A stretch of DNA of 64,000 nt from Enterococcus_E cecorum_B (GCA_946499615.1 CAMMST010000005.1:21968-85967); one strand, 5' to 3'; positions 44,285-53,546 are shown, counted from the stretch's first letter. Notes: generated from the sequence alone by a model not told the origin. Translations and numbers: made by a program.

Positions 44285-46126
44285 CTACGCTTGTTCAGCC
44301 ATTTTACGTTTTTTAGCGGCTTTTTCACGTTCATTTTTATTTAAGATTTGTTTACGTAGACGAATACTTTCAGGTGTCACTTCACAATATTCATCATCAT
44401 TTAAAAATTCTAATGATTCTTCAAGCGTTAGAATTTTTGGCTTTTTAATAACTGCGGTTTGGTCTTTTGTAGCAGAACGGACATTGGTCATTTGTTTTGC
44501 TTTAGTGATATTTACGGTCAAATCATTATCGCGTGAATTTTCACCAACAATCATCCCTTCATAAACCTCAGTCCCTGGTTCGACAAAGACAGTCCCACGC
44601 TCTTCAATACTCATAATTGAATAAGTCGTTGCCTTGCCTGTATCAATAGAAACTAAAGCGCCATGGTGACGGCCACCAATTTGGCCTTGAATCATTGGTA
44701 GATACTGATCAAAGGTGTGGTGCATAATACCATAACCTCGAGTCATAGATAAGAATTCTGTCGTATATCCGATTAAACCACGAGCAGGTGCTAAGAAGAT
44801 AATACGAACTTGACCATTTCCAGTATTAATCATATCTTGCATTTCAGCTTTACGCATACCTAATGACTCGATCACTGCACCCATATATTCTTCTGGTGTA
44901 TCAATTTGGACACGTTCAAATGGTTCACACTTCACACCATCAATTTCGCGCTCGATAACTTCTGGACGAGACACTTGCAATTCGTAACCTTCACGACGCA
45001 TATTTTCAATTAGGATGGATAAGTGTAATTCCCCACGACCTGAAACAATCCATGAATCCGGACCAATTGGATCAACTCGTAAAGATACATCGGTTTGTAA
45101 TTGTGCCATCAAACGTTCTTCAATTTTACGTGCAGTGACAAATTTACCTTCACGTCCAGCAAATGGTGAATTATTTACTAGGAAAGTCATTTGTAAAGTA
45201 GGTTCATCAATGTGTAAGATTGGTAGTGCTTCTTGATGGTCCGCAGGTGTCACTGTTTCACCAACGAAGATATCTTCCATACCAGATACAGCAATCAAAT
45301 CTCCGGCCTTCGCTTCTTCAATTTCTAAACGTTTCAAGCCAAAGAAACCAAAAATTTTCGTTACACGGAATTTCTTCACATCACCATCTAGTTTCATCAA
45401 AGCCACTTGGTCCCCTACACGAATCGTACCACGGAAGACACGTCCGATACCAATACGACCAACATATTCATTATAATCTAATAATGACACTTGGAATTGT
45501 AGCGGTTCATCAGAGTTATCAATCGGCGCAGGAATATGTTCTAAAATTGTATCAAATACTGGTGCCATGGTTTTTTCTTGGTCTGCTGGGTCACTAGATA
45601 GACTAGAGGTACCATTTAATGCAGAAGTATAAACAACTGGGAAATCCAATTGATCATCATCGGCACCTAACTCGATAAATAATTCTAATACTTCATCTAC
45701 TACATGTTCAGGACGAGCAGATGGCTTATCAATTTTATTGACAACTACAATTGGCGTTACTTTTTGTTCTAAAGCTTTTTTCAATACAAAACGAGTTTGT
45801 GGCATGGTTCCTTCATACGCATCGACAACTAAAAGTACACCATCTACCATTTTCATGATACGCTCTACTTCTCCACCAAAATCGGCGTGTCCAGGAGTAT
45901 CCATGATATTGATTTTTGTACCGTTATATTCTACAGCAGTGTTTTTCGCTAAAATGGTAATTCCGCGTTCTTTTTCTAAAGCATTTGAGTCCATCGCACG
46001 TTCTTGTAATTGTGTACGTGCATCTAATGTATGTGACTGTTTTAATAATTCATCTACCAAAGTGGTTTTACCATGGTCGACGTGGGCAATAATCGCGATA
46101 TTACGAATATCTTCTCTATAATTCAA
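44285..46126 (-). CDS. typA: ribosome-associated GTPase TypA/BipA
   Basis: Translational GTPase of 613 residues, important in stress and cold growth and 50S assembly. G1 AHVDHGKTTLVDELL (residue 14), G3 DTPGHADFGGEVERI (about 76), G4 NKIDKPSARP (about 131), then EF-Tu-like, EF-G V-like and the BipA-specific C-terminal domain. The start codon is TTG (46126), placed 8-9 nt after AGGAG; no ATG or GTG occurs between it and the conserved NYREDIRN, so TTG is almost certainly used. Confidence 0.96.
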   Translation of the reverse strand: MNYREDIRNIAIIAHVDHGKTTLVDELLKQSHTLDARTQLQERAMDSNALEKERGITILAKNTAVEYNGTKINIMDTPGHADFGGEVERIMKMVDGVLLVVDAYEGTMPQTRFVLKKALEQKVTPIVVVNKIDKPSARPEHVVDEVLELFIELGADDDQLDFPVVYTSALNGTSSLSSDPADQEKTMAPVFDTILEHIPAPIDNSDEPLQFQVSLLDYNEYVGRIGIGRVFRGTIRVGDQVALMKLDGDVKKFRVTKIFGFFGLKRLEIEEAKAGDLIAVSGMEDIFVGETVTPADHQEALPILHIDEPTLQMTFLVNNSPFAGREGKFVTARKIEERLMAQLQTDVSLRVDPIGPDSWIVSGRGELHLSILIENMRREGYELQVSRPEVIEREIDGVKCEPFERVQIDTPEEYMGAVIESLGMRKAEMQDMINTGNGQVRIIFLAPARGLIGYTTEFLSMTRGYGIMHHTFDQYLPMIQGQIGGRHHGALVSIDTGKATTYSIMSIEERGTVFVEPGTEVYEGMIVGENSRDNDLTVNITKAKQMTNVRSATKDQTAVIKKPKILTLEESLEFLNDDEYCEVTPESIRLRKQILNKNEREKAAKKRKMAEQA

Positions 46127-46170
46127 TTTAATGACTCCTTTAATATTTAATTGACTTCACTCAAAATGAA

Positions 46171-46179
46171 ATTATACCA
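46171..46179 (-). promoter_or_regulatory. extended -10 promoter of typA
   Basis: Minus-strand TGGTATAAT about 45 nt before the TTG start; the -35 region is a T-tract. Confidence 0.55.
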
Positions 46180-46226
46180 AAAAATTTTCAGAAAAAAAAG
46201 CAAAATACTCGATTTTTCATGATACT

Positions 46227-46997
46227 TTATACATGATGGATACTTTCTAATATTTCTCGATGGGCATTGGGAGTCGCTGCAATCATAAACTCTCGGCCAT
46301 TTAAAGACAGTGCCTCTCCTGAAATCGTTGTCACTTTCATCCCTAACGCTTCAAGAATGATTTGACCAGCAGCATAATCCCATGGTTGTAAATTAGAAAT
46401 ATAGGCGACACGATTTCCTAAAGCGATATCCATCATTTCTAAACCTGCACATCCTGTCATACGTATCCCTAATGCGCGTTGACTTAATTCATGCGATTTC
46501 AGCATATTTTCACGAAAAATCATACTATTAAAACTAATCAATCCGTCTTCTAAACTTAAATCCTTTTGCATATGCCAAGGCTTGCCATCATAAAAAACAC
46601 CAACCTCAGGACCACCCCACAATAAATGATTGCCCATTACTTCATAAATAAAACCACAGCGGCCCATTTTTTCTTCATATAGTCCAAGCAAAATACAAAA
46701 ATCCTTTTGCTGCAAGACCATATTATTCGTTCCATCGATTGGATCAATGACTGCAACTTTACCACTAAAATCCGATAATTCAGTTAAGCCATTTTCTTCA
46801 GCTAAAAATTTTAGGTTAGGAATTAATACGTTTAAAGATGACATCAAATAATTTTGAACCAGCTTATCAATATTTGTTACTAAATCACTTCGACTAGACT
46901 TGGTGCTTACTACCACATCTTGTTGTGCCAACTCTTCTTTCACTAATTCTCCAGCTTGATGCAACAAATGAATAATTTCTCGATATATCTTTTCCAT
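46227..46997 (-). CDS. inositol monophosphatase family protein
   Basis: 256 residues, magnesium-dependent phosphatase fold. Motifs: FLAEENGL (about residue 64), IDPIDGTNNMV (about 85, the WDPLDGT-like motif) and the C-terminal QPWDYAAGQIILEALG (about 202). Substrate could be inositol phosphate, fructose-1,6-bisphosphate or PAP; not decidable. ATG 46997 is chosen over an upstream TTG because it is 7 nt from AGG. 9 nt after the UPF0223 gene. Confidence 0.88.
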   Translation of the reverse strand: MEKIYREIIHLLHQAGELVKEELAQQDVVVSTKSSRSDLVTNIDKLVQNYLMSSLNVLIPNLKFLAEENGLTELSDFSGKVAVIDPIDGTNNMVLQQKDFCILLGLYEEKMGRCGFIYEVMGNHLLWGGPEVGVFYDGKPWHMQKDLSLEDGLISFNSMIFRENMLKSHELSQRALGIRMTGCAGLEMMDIALGNRVAYISNLQPWDYAAGQIILEALGMKVTTISGEALSLNGREFMIAATPNAHREILESIHHV

Positions 46998-47006
46998 TGT
47001 CAAACC

Positions 47007-47276
47007 TCACATCTTAATCCGTTTATTTTGACTTGCTTTTGCTTGTTTTACAGCATGGTAAAGCGAATAACCTGATAATTCTTCAAACTCTCGACCCAAT
47101 TTACGCTCTTCGCCAATACTTTTGACAACTGATTTAAAAGACTGATAGCTATCTAAAAAAGCTTGGCGATCCATGCCTTGTTCATAAACTTTTTCTAAAT
47201 CAGCCCAAAAATTTACGACTAAAATCATTTCTTCTGTAGACCAGTTCAAATCTAAAGGATATTGATAATTCTCCAT
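47007..47276 (-). CDS. UPF0223 family protein (YktA-like)
   Basis: 89-residue helical cytoplasmic protein, MENYQYPLDLNWSTEEM at the start, standard UPF0223 length. No known function. The ORF opens 5 codons higher; the ATG at 47276 with GGAGG is preferred. Precedes the phosphatase gene, the same pairing as yktA-yktC in Bacillus. Confidence 0.85.
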   Translation of the reverse strand: MENYQYPLDLNWSTEEMILVVNFWADLEKVYEQGMDRQAFLDSYQSFKSVVKSIGEERKLGREFEELSGYSLYHAVKQAKASQNKRIKM

Positions 47277-47303
47277 CTTTTTCCTCCTCATTCTTACTTT
47301 ACT

Positions 47304-47333
47304 ATTATATACAGGTTATCCGTTCGCTTGCAA
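47304..47333 (-). promoter_or_regulatory. promoter of the UPF0223-phosphatase pair
   Basis: Minus-strand TTGCAA (47333-47328), 18-nt spacer, TATAAT (47309-47304), 28 nt before the start. Confidence 0.75.
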
Positions 47334-47335
47334 CC

Positions 47336-47372
47336 AAAAATAAAGACCAAGACACCAGTAGTATCTTGATCT
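47336..47372 (-). terminator. terminator after the 47380 membrane gene
   Basis: Arms AGATCAAGA and TCTTGGTCT (one mismatch) with TTATTTTT on the minus strand. Confidence 0.75.
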
Positions 47373-47379
47373 AAAACAT

Positions 47380-47808
47380 TTATGGTGCAAAACCATAAAA
47401 TAACAACACATGAACAATCAATCCGAAATAGCCGATCCCTACCACGGTAATAATATAGCTAATGGTTAAGATGATTTGTAAAGCAAGATGGAGTCGCTGC
47501 CTAATCCAAATAAGCAAACGATAAGCAGCCAATACGACGAGCGGTATATAAAAGACAAACCACGAAACAATCACAATATTATAAAACTGCTCGAAAATTG
47601 GTATTCTTGAAACAGTACTTGGTTGTGATAATCGAGAATAGAAAAATAACAACGACAAGATAAAGATAATTTCTGTAACAACCCCATAAATGATACCGGC
47701 TTTAACGAATTTCGTTTTTCGGCATATCAGATAGATAAGTGCGACATACATGATGGCAAAAACTAAAGCATACCAACGATAAATGAGAAATAATTTCAAA
47801 AATTGCAT
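47380..47808 (-). CDS. small integral membrane protein, function unknown
   Basis: 142 residues with four hydrophobic segments (about 8-26, 36-58, 77-100 and 112-140), few charges, no motif I recognise. GGGAGG ribosome-binding site before ATG 47808; the reading frame extends 18 codons higher without an RBS. Monocistronic: an extended -10 lies 23 nt upstream and terminators flank it on both sides. Confidence 0.65.
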   Translation of the reverse strand: MQFLKLFLIYRWYALVFAIMYVALIYLICRKTKFVKAGIIYGVVTEIIFILSLLFFYSRLSQPSTVSRIPIFEQFYNIVIVSWFVFYIPLVVLAAYRLLIWIRQRLHLALQIILTISYIITVVGIGYFGLIVHVLLFYGFAP

Positions 47809-47830
47809 AATCCTCCCACCTTTCAACTTA

Positions 47831-47839
47831 ATTATAGCA
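47831..47839 (-). promoter_or_regulatory. extended -10 promoter of the 47380 gene
   Basis: Minus-strand TGCTATAAT, the same 9-mer as at scrR, the 3519 gene and ylaN. Confidence 0.55.
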
Positions 47840-47860
47840 AAAATGAAAATCGATGAAAAC

Positions 47861-47899
47861 AAAAAAGAGGCCCAACCACTTGTGATTGAGTCTCTTTAA
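47861..47899 (-). terminator. terminator of the pdh operon
   Basis: Arms AAAGAG and CTCTTT enclosing a partly paired GACTCAATCA/TGGTTGGGCC loop, followed by TTTTTTG on the minus strand; about 18 nt past the lpd stop. Confidence 0.75.
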
Positions 47900-47916
47900 A
47901 TTTATCTTTAATGATT

Positions 47917-49323
47917 TTAGATATGAATTGGTAAGCCTAATGCTAATTCGGCAGTATCCATTACAACTTCACCCAATGATGGATGTGGATGGATAGTTAA
48001 TGCGATATCTTCAGCATTCATACCAGATTCAACAGCTAATGATAATTCAGAAATCATATCAGAAGCGCCAACTCCAGCAACTTGTGCACCGACAATCACA
48101 TTATCTTCCACTGTAGTTACTAAACGAACAAATCCTTCAGTCTTGCCTAAAGAAATTGCGCGTCCATTACCAGATAATGGGAATTTGTATGATTTAGCAT
48201 TTAAGCCAGCTTCTTTCGCTTCAGCAATTGTCATTCCGACTGTTGCTAATTCAGGATCAGTAAAGGCAACAGCTGGCATAGCTTTATAGTCAACGGCAAC
48301 TTTCTTACCTGAAATCGCTTCGGCAGCAATCTTAGCTTCATAACTAGCTTTGTGAGCCAAGGCAGCACCGGGAACGATATCCCCAATTGCGTAAATATTC
48401 TTCACATTTGTACGTCCTTGCGCATCTACTGGAATTAAACCACGTTCACCAATTTCAACACCAGCTTGTTCTAATCCCATATCATCAGTGTTAGGGCGAC
48501 GACCAACTGTAACCATGACATAATCAGCCACAACAGATTGTTCTTTACCGTCAACTTCATATTTCACAGTGACGCTATCACCATTATCAATAGCTTCTTT
48601 TGCCATAGCTTTAGTAATAACAGTAATGCCTTTTTTCTTAAAGTCATCTTCTACTAATTTCACCATATCTTTTTCAAATGTAGGTAAAATTTGTGGAGAT
48701 CCTTCTAAGATTGTTAATTCAGCACCAAGGTTTGCATAGGCACCACCTAATTCAGCACCGATAACCCCGCCACCGATAATAACAAATTTCTTAGGCACTT
48801 CTTTTAATGCTAGACCACCAGTAGAATCTAAAATACGACCGCCAAACTTGAAGCCTTTAATTTCAATTGGACGAGAACCAGTCGCAATAATCGCATTATT
48901 AAATGAATAAGTTTGCGCTGAATCACCATTGATTACACGTAAAGTATGATCATCTACAAAGAAAGCAGAACCTGTAATCACATCTACTTTATTTTTCTTT
49001 AATAGGAATGACACACCTGTTGTCAATTTTTTAACAACGCCATTGTCTTTCCAATCTTGTGTTTTAGCAAAATCTAAAGTAACTCCTTCTGTATTCACAC
49101 CAAACATTTGTGAATCTAGAGCTTCTTGATAGTGATGTCCTGCTGCAATCAATGCTTTAGAAGGAATACATCCAACATTTAAACAAACACCACCAATGTA
49201 TTCACGTTCAATTACAGCAACTTTTTGACCTAATTGAGCCGCACGAATCGCAGCCACATATCCACCAGGGCCTGCTCCAATTACGACTGTATCTAATTCA
49301 ATAGCAAAATCTCCTACTACCAT
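47917..49323 (-). CDS. pdhD: dihydrolipoyl dehydrogenase, E3 of pyruvate dehydrogenase
   Basis: FAD enzyme re-oxidising the lipoyl arm and reducing NAD. 468 residues. FAD motif VVIGAGPGGYVAAIRAA at the start, redox disulfide GGVCLNVGCIPSK (about residue 43), NAD motif IIGGGVIGAELGG (about 185) and C-terminal HPHPSLGEVV (catalytic His near 444). Last gene of the pdh operon; 7 nt after pdhC. Confidence 0.96.
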   Translation of the reverse strand: MVVGDFAIELDTVVIGAGPGGYVAAIRAAQLGQKVAVIEREYIGGVCLNVGCIPSKALIAAGHHYQEALDSQMFGVNTEGVTLDFAKTQDWKDNGVVKKLTTGVSFLLKKNKVDVITGSAFFVDDHTLRVINGDSAQTYSFNNAIIATGSRPIEIKGFKFGGRILDSTGGLALKEVPKKFVIIGGGVIGAELGGAYANLGAELTILEGSPQILPTFEKDMVKLVEDDFKKKGITVITKAMAKEAIDNGDSVTVKYEVDGKEQSVVADYVMVTVGRRPNTDDMGLEQAGVEIGERGLIPVDAQGRTNVKNIYAIGDIVPGAALAHKASYEAKIAAEAISGKKVAVDYKAMPAVAFTDPELATVGMTIAEAKEAGLNAKSYKFPLSGNGRAISLGKTEGFVRLVTTVEDNVIVGAQVAGVGASDMISELSLAVESGMNAEDIALTIHPHPSLGEVVMDTAELALGLPIHI

Positions 49324-49330
49324 CGATTAA

Positions 49331-50941
49331 TCATCCTTCCATTAATAATAATTCTGGATCAGCTAATAAGCGTTTGATATTATTCATCGCTTGTTGTGCA
49401 GTAGCGCCGTCAACAATACGGTGGTCAAAACTTAATGATAGTTTCATCACGCGACCAATAGCTAATTCACCTTCTGCATTGACGATAGGTTGTTGAGAAA
49501 TTGTACCTACACCTAAGATAGCAACTTCTGGATAGTTGATAACTGGTGTGAACCAACCACCACCAACTGAACCGATGTTACTAATTGTAATAGAACCATT
49601 ACGCATATCTTCAGCAGATAATTTACCTTCATGTGCTAATTTTGCTTTAGCATTGATTTCATCTGCAATTGCAAATAAACCTTTACGATCTGCATCTTTT
49701 ACGTTAGGTACGTATAATCCATGATCAGTATCAGTTGCAATACCGATGTTGTAGTAGTGTTTATACACAATTTCTTGTGTTGCATCATCAATAGAAGCAT
49801 TCAAGATTGGGTATTTCTTCACTGTAGTTGTCAAAGCCTTAACAATATATGGCAAGAATGTTAATTTAGTACCATTTGCTGCAGCCACTTCTTTGAATTT
49901 CTTACGTTGATCCCAAAGTTTAGATACTTCCACTTCATCATGCAATGTAACATGAGGTGCAGTATGTTTACTATTAACCATCGCTTTAGAAATAGCTTTA
50001 CGTGTAGCAGACATTTTTTCACGAGTTTCTAATTCACCTAAGTTTGAAGTGAATGGTTTCTTAGCTTCTGGAGCTTTAGCAGGAGCAGCAGCTGTTTTAG
50101 CAGGAGCAGCAACTTCTGATGTTGAAGCAACTGGTGTAGCGGCTTGACTTGGTGCGCCACCAGCTAAGAATTGATCGATATCTTCTTTCACCACACGGCC
50201 ACCTTTACCTGTTGGTGTTACCAAGGTAATATCAACATCTTTTTCACGTGCATATTGACGCACAGATGGCATTGCTAAAACGCGTTTGTTAGGATTTGAA
50301 GCTGTTACAACCGTTGCAGCACTTGGAGTAGCAGCAGGAGCAGCTTCTTGAGCAGGCGCACTAGCTGGTGCAGCGGCAGGACCATTATGACCTGGTGCAT
50401 CAATTTCAACCAAGACATCACCAACTGTAGCAACAGTACCTTCTGAAACTAAAATATTTTTAACCACACCTGTAACTGGAGATGGGATTTCTTCTACTGA
50501 TTTATCATTTTGTACTTCTAATAAAGTATCGTCTTCATTGATAGTATCACCAACTTTAACGAACCATTTTACGATTTCACCTTCAGCAATTCCTTCACCA
50601 ATATCTGGTAATTTGAATTGGAAATATCCGCCAGCTGCAGCAGTAGGAGCAGCTTCTTGAGCTGGTGCGCTAGCTGGTGCTGGTGCATCGTTGTCTTCAT
50701 GACCTGGTGCATCAATTTCAACTAATACGTCACCTACACTAGCAACAGTACCTTCTGAAACTAAAATATTTTTAACCACACCTGTAACTGGAGATGGAAT
50801 TTCTTCTACTGATTTATCATTTTGTACTTCTAATAAAGTATCATCTTCATTGATTGTATCGCCAACTTTAACGAACCATTTTACGATTTCGCCTTCAGCA
50901 ATCCCTTCACCAATATCTGGTAATTTAAATTGAAATGCCAT
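49331..50941 (-). CDS. pdhC: dihydrolipoamide acetyltransferase, E2 of pyruvate dehydrogenase
   Basis: Core of the PDH complex. 536 residues: two lipoyl domains (about 1-81 and 108-188), each with the lipoyl lysine in VQNDKSVEEI (about 43 and 150), Ala/Pro-rich linkers, a peripheral subunit-binding domain (about 225-260; AMPSVRQYAREKDVDI) and the catalytic acyltransferase domain with the C-terminal FDHRIVDGATA (about 505). The lipoyl domains differ by a single Ala/Thr-type residue near their ends, showing recent duplication or conversion. Two-lipoyl E2 is also found in Enterococcus faecalis. Confidence 0.96.
   Translation of the reverse strand: MAFQFKLPDIGEGIAEGEIVKWFVKVGDTINEDDTLLEVQNDKSVEEIPSPVTGVVKNILVSEGTVASVGDVLVEIDAPGHEDNDAPAPASAPAQEAAPTAAAGGYFQFKLPDIGEGIAEGEIVKWFVKVGDTINEDDTLLEVQNDKSVEEIPSPVTGVVKNILVSEGTVATVGDVLVEIDAPGHNGPAAAPASAPAQEAAPAATPSAATVVTASNPNKRVLAMPSVRQYAREKDVDITLVTPTGKGGRVVKEDIDQFLAGGAPSQAATPVASTSEVAAPAKTAAAPAKAPEAKKPFTSNLGELETREKMSATRKAISKAMVNSKHTAPHVTLHDEVEVSKLWDQRKKFKEVAAANGTKLTFLPYIVKALTTTVKKYPILNASIDDATQEIVYKHYYNIGIATDTDHGLYVPNVKDADRKGLFAIADEINAKAKLAHEGKLSAEDMRNGSITISNIGSVGGGWFTPVINYPEVAILGVGTISQQPIVNAEGELAIGRVMKLSLSFDHRIVDGATAQQAMNNIKRLLADPELLLMEG
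50393..50941 (-). repeat. near-identical duplicated lipoyl-domain segments within pdhC
   Basis: The segments about 50701-50938 and 50393-50632 encode the same lipoyl domain with about 14 base differences, nearly all silent, i.e. roughly 94 per cent identity. The linker PASAPAQEAAP is repeated too. Such a tract is a site for recombination or slippage. Confidence 0.85.
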
Positions 50942-51010
50942 TAAAATTCTTCCTTTCTTTAATAAGGGTAAGTATAAAGACTAGGCTTTATACTTACCAT
51001 CTGAGATCAA

Positions 51011-51988
51011 TTAGAAATTAACGATTTCTTTGACTTTTTCTTCAATATCTTTTGCGTTTGGTAACCAGATATTTTCAGCTTGACCAAATGGGAAGACTGT
51101 ATCTGGTGCACTTACACGACCAATAGGAGCTTCTAATGAAAGAATTGCACGTTCCGCAATTTCTGAAGCAACCATAGCACCAACACCGGCTTGACGTTGT
51201 GCTTCTTGAACGATAACTACGCGACCTGTTTTTTCAACAGAAGCAATAATTGTTTCGATATCTAAAGGAGCAACTGTACGTAAGTCAATAATTTCAGCAT
51301 CAATACCTTCTTTTGCTAAGTTATCAGCAGCTTTGATTGCTTCACGAACCATTGCACCATAAGTAATGATAGAAACATCTTTACCTTCACGTGTCACTGC
51401 TGCTTTATCTAAAGGTACTTCATAAGCTTCATCTGGCACTTCTTCACGGAATGAACGATATAGTTTCATATGTTCCAAGAATACCACAGGGTCATTGCTA
51501 CGAATTGAAGCAATTAATAATCCTTTTGCATCATATGGATTTGAAGGAATAACAACACGAATACCAGGAGATTGCGCGATTAAACCTTCTAAATTATCTG
51601 AGTGTAATTCTGGCGTGTGAACCCCACCACCAAATGGAGAACGGATTGTCACTGGCATATTACGTGTACCACCCATACGATAACGAGTACGAGCAATTTG
51701 CGCAACAACTTCATCCATTGCTTCAAAGACGAAACCAAAGAATTGTAATTCAGGTACTGGGCGATACCCTTCTAAAGCTAAACCAAAAGCCATACCAGCA
51801 ATTCCTGATTCTGCTAATGGTGTATCAAATACGCGATCTTCGCCAAATTTTTCTTGTAAGCCTTCAGTAGCACGGAATACCCCACCGTTTTTACCTACGT
51901 CTTCACCAAAAACTAATACATTTTCATCATTTGCCAATTCTAGGGCTAAGGCGTCAGTAATCGCTTGAATCATTGTTTTTTGTGCCAT
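51011..51988 (-). CDS. pdhB: pyruvate dehydrogenase E1 beta subunit
   Basis: 325 residues, second chain of the thiamine diphosphate-dependent E1 heterotetramer. Transketolase-like N-half with VFGEDVGKNGGVFRAT (about residue 26) and GYRPVPELQFFGFVFEAMDEV (about 75, in two blocks), and the C-terminal transketolase domain (about 200-320). 2 nt after pdhA, 69 nt before pdhC. Confidence 0.96.
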   Translation of the reverse strand: MAQKTMIQAITDALALELANDENVLVFGEDVGKNGGVFRATEGLQEKFGEDRVFDTPLAESGIAGMAFGLALEGYRPVPELQFFGFVFEAMDEVVAQIARTRYRMGGTRNMPVTIRSPFGGGVHTPELHSDNLEGLIAQSPGIRVVIPSNPYDAKGLLIASIRSNDPVVFLEHMKLYRSFREEVPDEAYEVPLDKAAVTREGKDVSIITYGAMVREAIKAADNLAKEGIDAEIIDLRTVAPLDIETIIASVEKTGRVVIVQEAQRQAGVGAMVASEIAERAILSLEAPIGRVSAPDTVFPFGQAENIWLPNAKDIEEKVKEIVNF

Positions 51989-51990
51989 AA

Positions 51991-53097
51991 TTATTTCGAC
52001 TCCTTCGCTTCGTAGATTTCAATTTGTTCTTTAATTAATTGTGGTTGAACTTCAAACATGTTCTTTAAGAATTCAGATACTTTTTGTTTTGGAACACGGT
52101 CAGCTTCAGCGATTGCGTTCTTAATATCTTCTTTTGCTTGTTCGATCACTGCTTCTTCTTTTTCTTCAGACCATAAGCCTTTAGCAGTTAAGAAATTACG
52201 GAAACGAATCAATGGGTCTTTTGCTTCCCATTCGCTATCCATTTCTTTAGAACGATAACGAGTTGGATCGTCACCTGATAATGTATGTGGACCATAACGG
52301 TATGTTAAAGTTTCAATTAGTACAGGACCATTACCAGCTACAGACCAATCACGTGCTAATTTAGAAACAGCGTAAACTGCTAGTGGATCCATACCATCAA
52401 CTTGAATACCAGGAATACCTGCAGCAACAGCTTTTTGAGCTAAAGTCATCGCACTTGATTGTTTGTCGCGAGGTGTAGAAATCGCAAAACCATTATTTTG
52501 AATGTAGAATACGGCGTTTGCTTTGTAAGCACCAGCGATATTGATTGCTTCATAAAAGTCCCCTTGTGATGAACCGCCATCACCAGTATAAGTGAAGACC
52601 ACATTTTTCTTATTACGTTTTTTAAGACCTAAAGCCACACCAGCAGCTTGCACATATTGCGCACCGATAATAATTTGTGGTGGTAAAGCTTTTAAGTCTT
52701 CTGGATATAGGTTACCAGCTACGTGTCCACGTGACCATAAGAAAGCTTCAGCTAAAGGTAAGCCATGTTGTACTAATTGAGGTACATCACGGTAACCTGG
52801 TAATAATACATCTTCTTTTTCAAATGCAAAATGACTTGCTAATTGACTTGCTTCTTGACCAGCTGTTGGTGCATAGAAACCAAGACGACCTTGACGATTC
52901 AAAGCAGTTGAACGTTGGTGTAATACACGAGACCATACCATTCGAGTCATTAATTCTACTAATTCATCATCACTTAATTCAGGCATCAAATCAGGATTAA
53001 CAACGTTTCCATCTTTGTCTAGCACTTGATAAGTTGGAAAATCAGCATTTACTTTTTCTAACAAAGCTTCAAAGTCAATTGTTGTTTTCTTTGTCAT
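51991..53097 (-). CDS. pdhA: pyruvate dehydrogenase E1 alpha subunit
   Basis: 368 residues. Binds thiamine diphosphate through the motif GDGGSSQGDFYEAINIAGAYKANAVFYIQNN (GDG...NN, about residues 173-203), decarboxylates pyruvate and passes the acetyl unit to E2 lipoate. Phosphorylatable-loop-like YRYGPHTLSGDD (about 266). GGGAAG ribosome-binding site. First gene of the operon after a long A/T-rich upstream region. Confidence 0.96.
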   Translation of the reverse strand: MTKKTTIDFEALLEKVNADFPTYQVLDKDGNVVNPDLMPELSDDELVELMTRMVWSRVLHQRSTALNRQGRLGFYAPTAGQEASQLASHFAFEKEDVLLPGYRDVPQLVQHGLPLAEAFLWSRGHVAGNLYPEDLKALPPQIIIGAQYVQAAGVALGLKKRNKKNVVFTYTGDGGSSQGDFYEAINIAGAYKANAVFYIQNNGFAISTPRDKQSSAMTLAQKAVAAGIPGIQVDGMDPLAVYAVSKLARDWSVAGNGPVLIETLTYRYGPHTLSGDDPTRYRSKEMDSEWEAKDPLIRFRNFLTAKGLWSEEKEEAVIEQAKEDIKNAIAEADRVPKQKVSEFLKNMFEVQPQLIKEQIEIYEAKESK

Positions 53098-53495
53098 CTA
53101 ATCACACTTCCCTTTTATTACTTTTTAATTGTAACAGCTAAACTTTCTGTATTACTTATACAATCGTTTACATGTATAAGCTATCATTTTTCAAAAAGAA
53201 ATACAAGTAATTTGCACTAAAATATTTTAAAAAATGTCTAGACCTATCAATATTTTTAGTGAAATGAATCACTATTTGCGAACGTTTACGAAAACAGATG
53301 ATATATAAATGCTTATTCTATTAGCGATTAATACAGAAACTCTAACTGTTCAACAATACACAATAATAGAAATTAAATCCTTTTAATTCATTGAAAATTT
53401 ATTAATCTTTAAGAATTCAAATATCGCTTGTTACAAATTCACGTTATTTCTAAATTATTTCACTAATTGTAATATAACAGAATTTTTGGCGGATA
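53098..53495 (-). promoter_or_regulatory. pdhA upstream region, about 400 bp without a gene
   Basis: No open frame of note on either strand. It contains an 8-bp inverted repeat CTTATACA/TGTATAAG (53155-53162 and 53173-53180, 10-nt spacer) whose spacer and right arm form a cre-like minus-strand match ATGTAAACGATTGTAT (53160-53175, 14 of 16 to the consensus), and a weaker cre-like site at 53276-53292. The likeliest -10 is the TATAAG in the left arm (53160-53155), with no convincing -35. Otherwise A/T-rich, consistent with an untranslated leader or upstream control DNA. Confidence 0.5.
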
Positions 53496-53542
53496 CAAAA
53501 AATACAACAGAACTATCAAATGTATAGAACTGTTGTATTTTT
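53496..53542 (-). terminator. terminator of guaC
   Basis: Arms AATACAACAG and CTGTTGTATT with inner A/T pairing, followed on the minus strand by TTTTTTG. About 5 nt past the stop codon. Confidence 0.85.
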
Positions 53543-53546
53543 CATT

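Noticed and set aside
45220..46121. Two plus-strand frames of 125-127 codons opposite typA
   Set aside because: Antisense to the conserved GTPase domain and without start signals or family resemblance.
50300..50941. Repeated segments that might look like a tandem or CRISPR-type repeat
   Set aside because: They are the duplicated lipoyl domains and Ala/Pro linkers of PDH E2, in frame and coding.
53276..53292. Second cre-like site TTTGCGAACGTTTACGA upstream of pdhA
   Set aside because: Two mismatches at core positions and about 180 bp from the gene; kept only as a weak mention.
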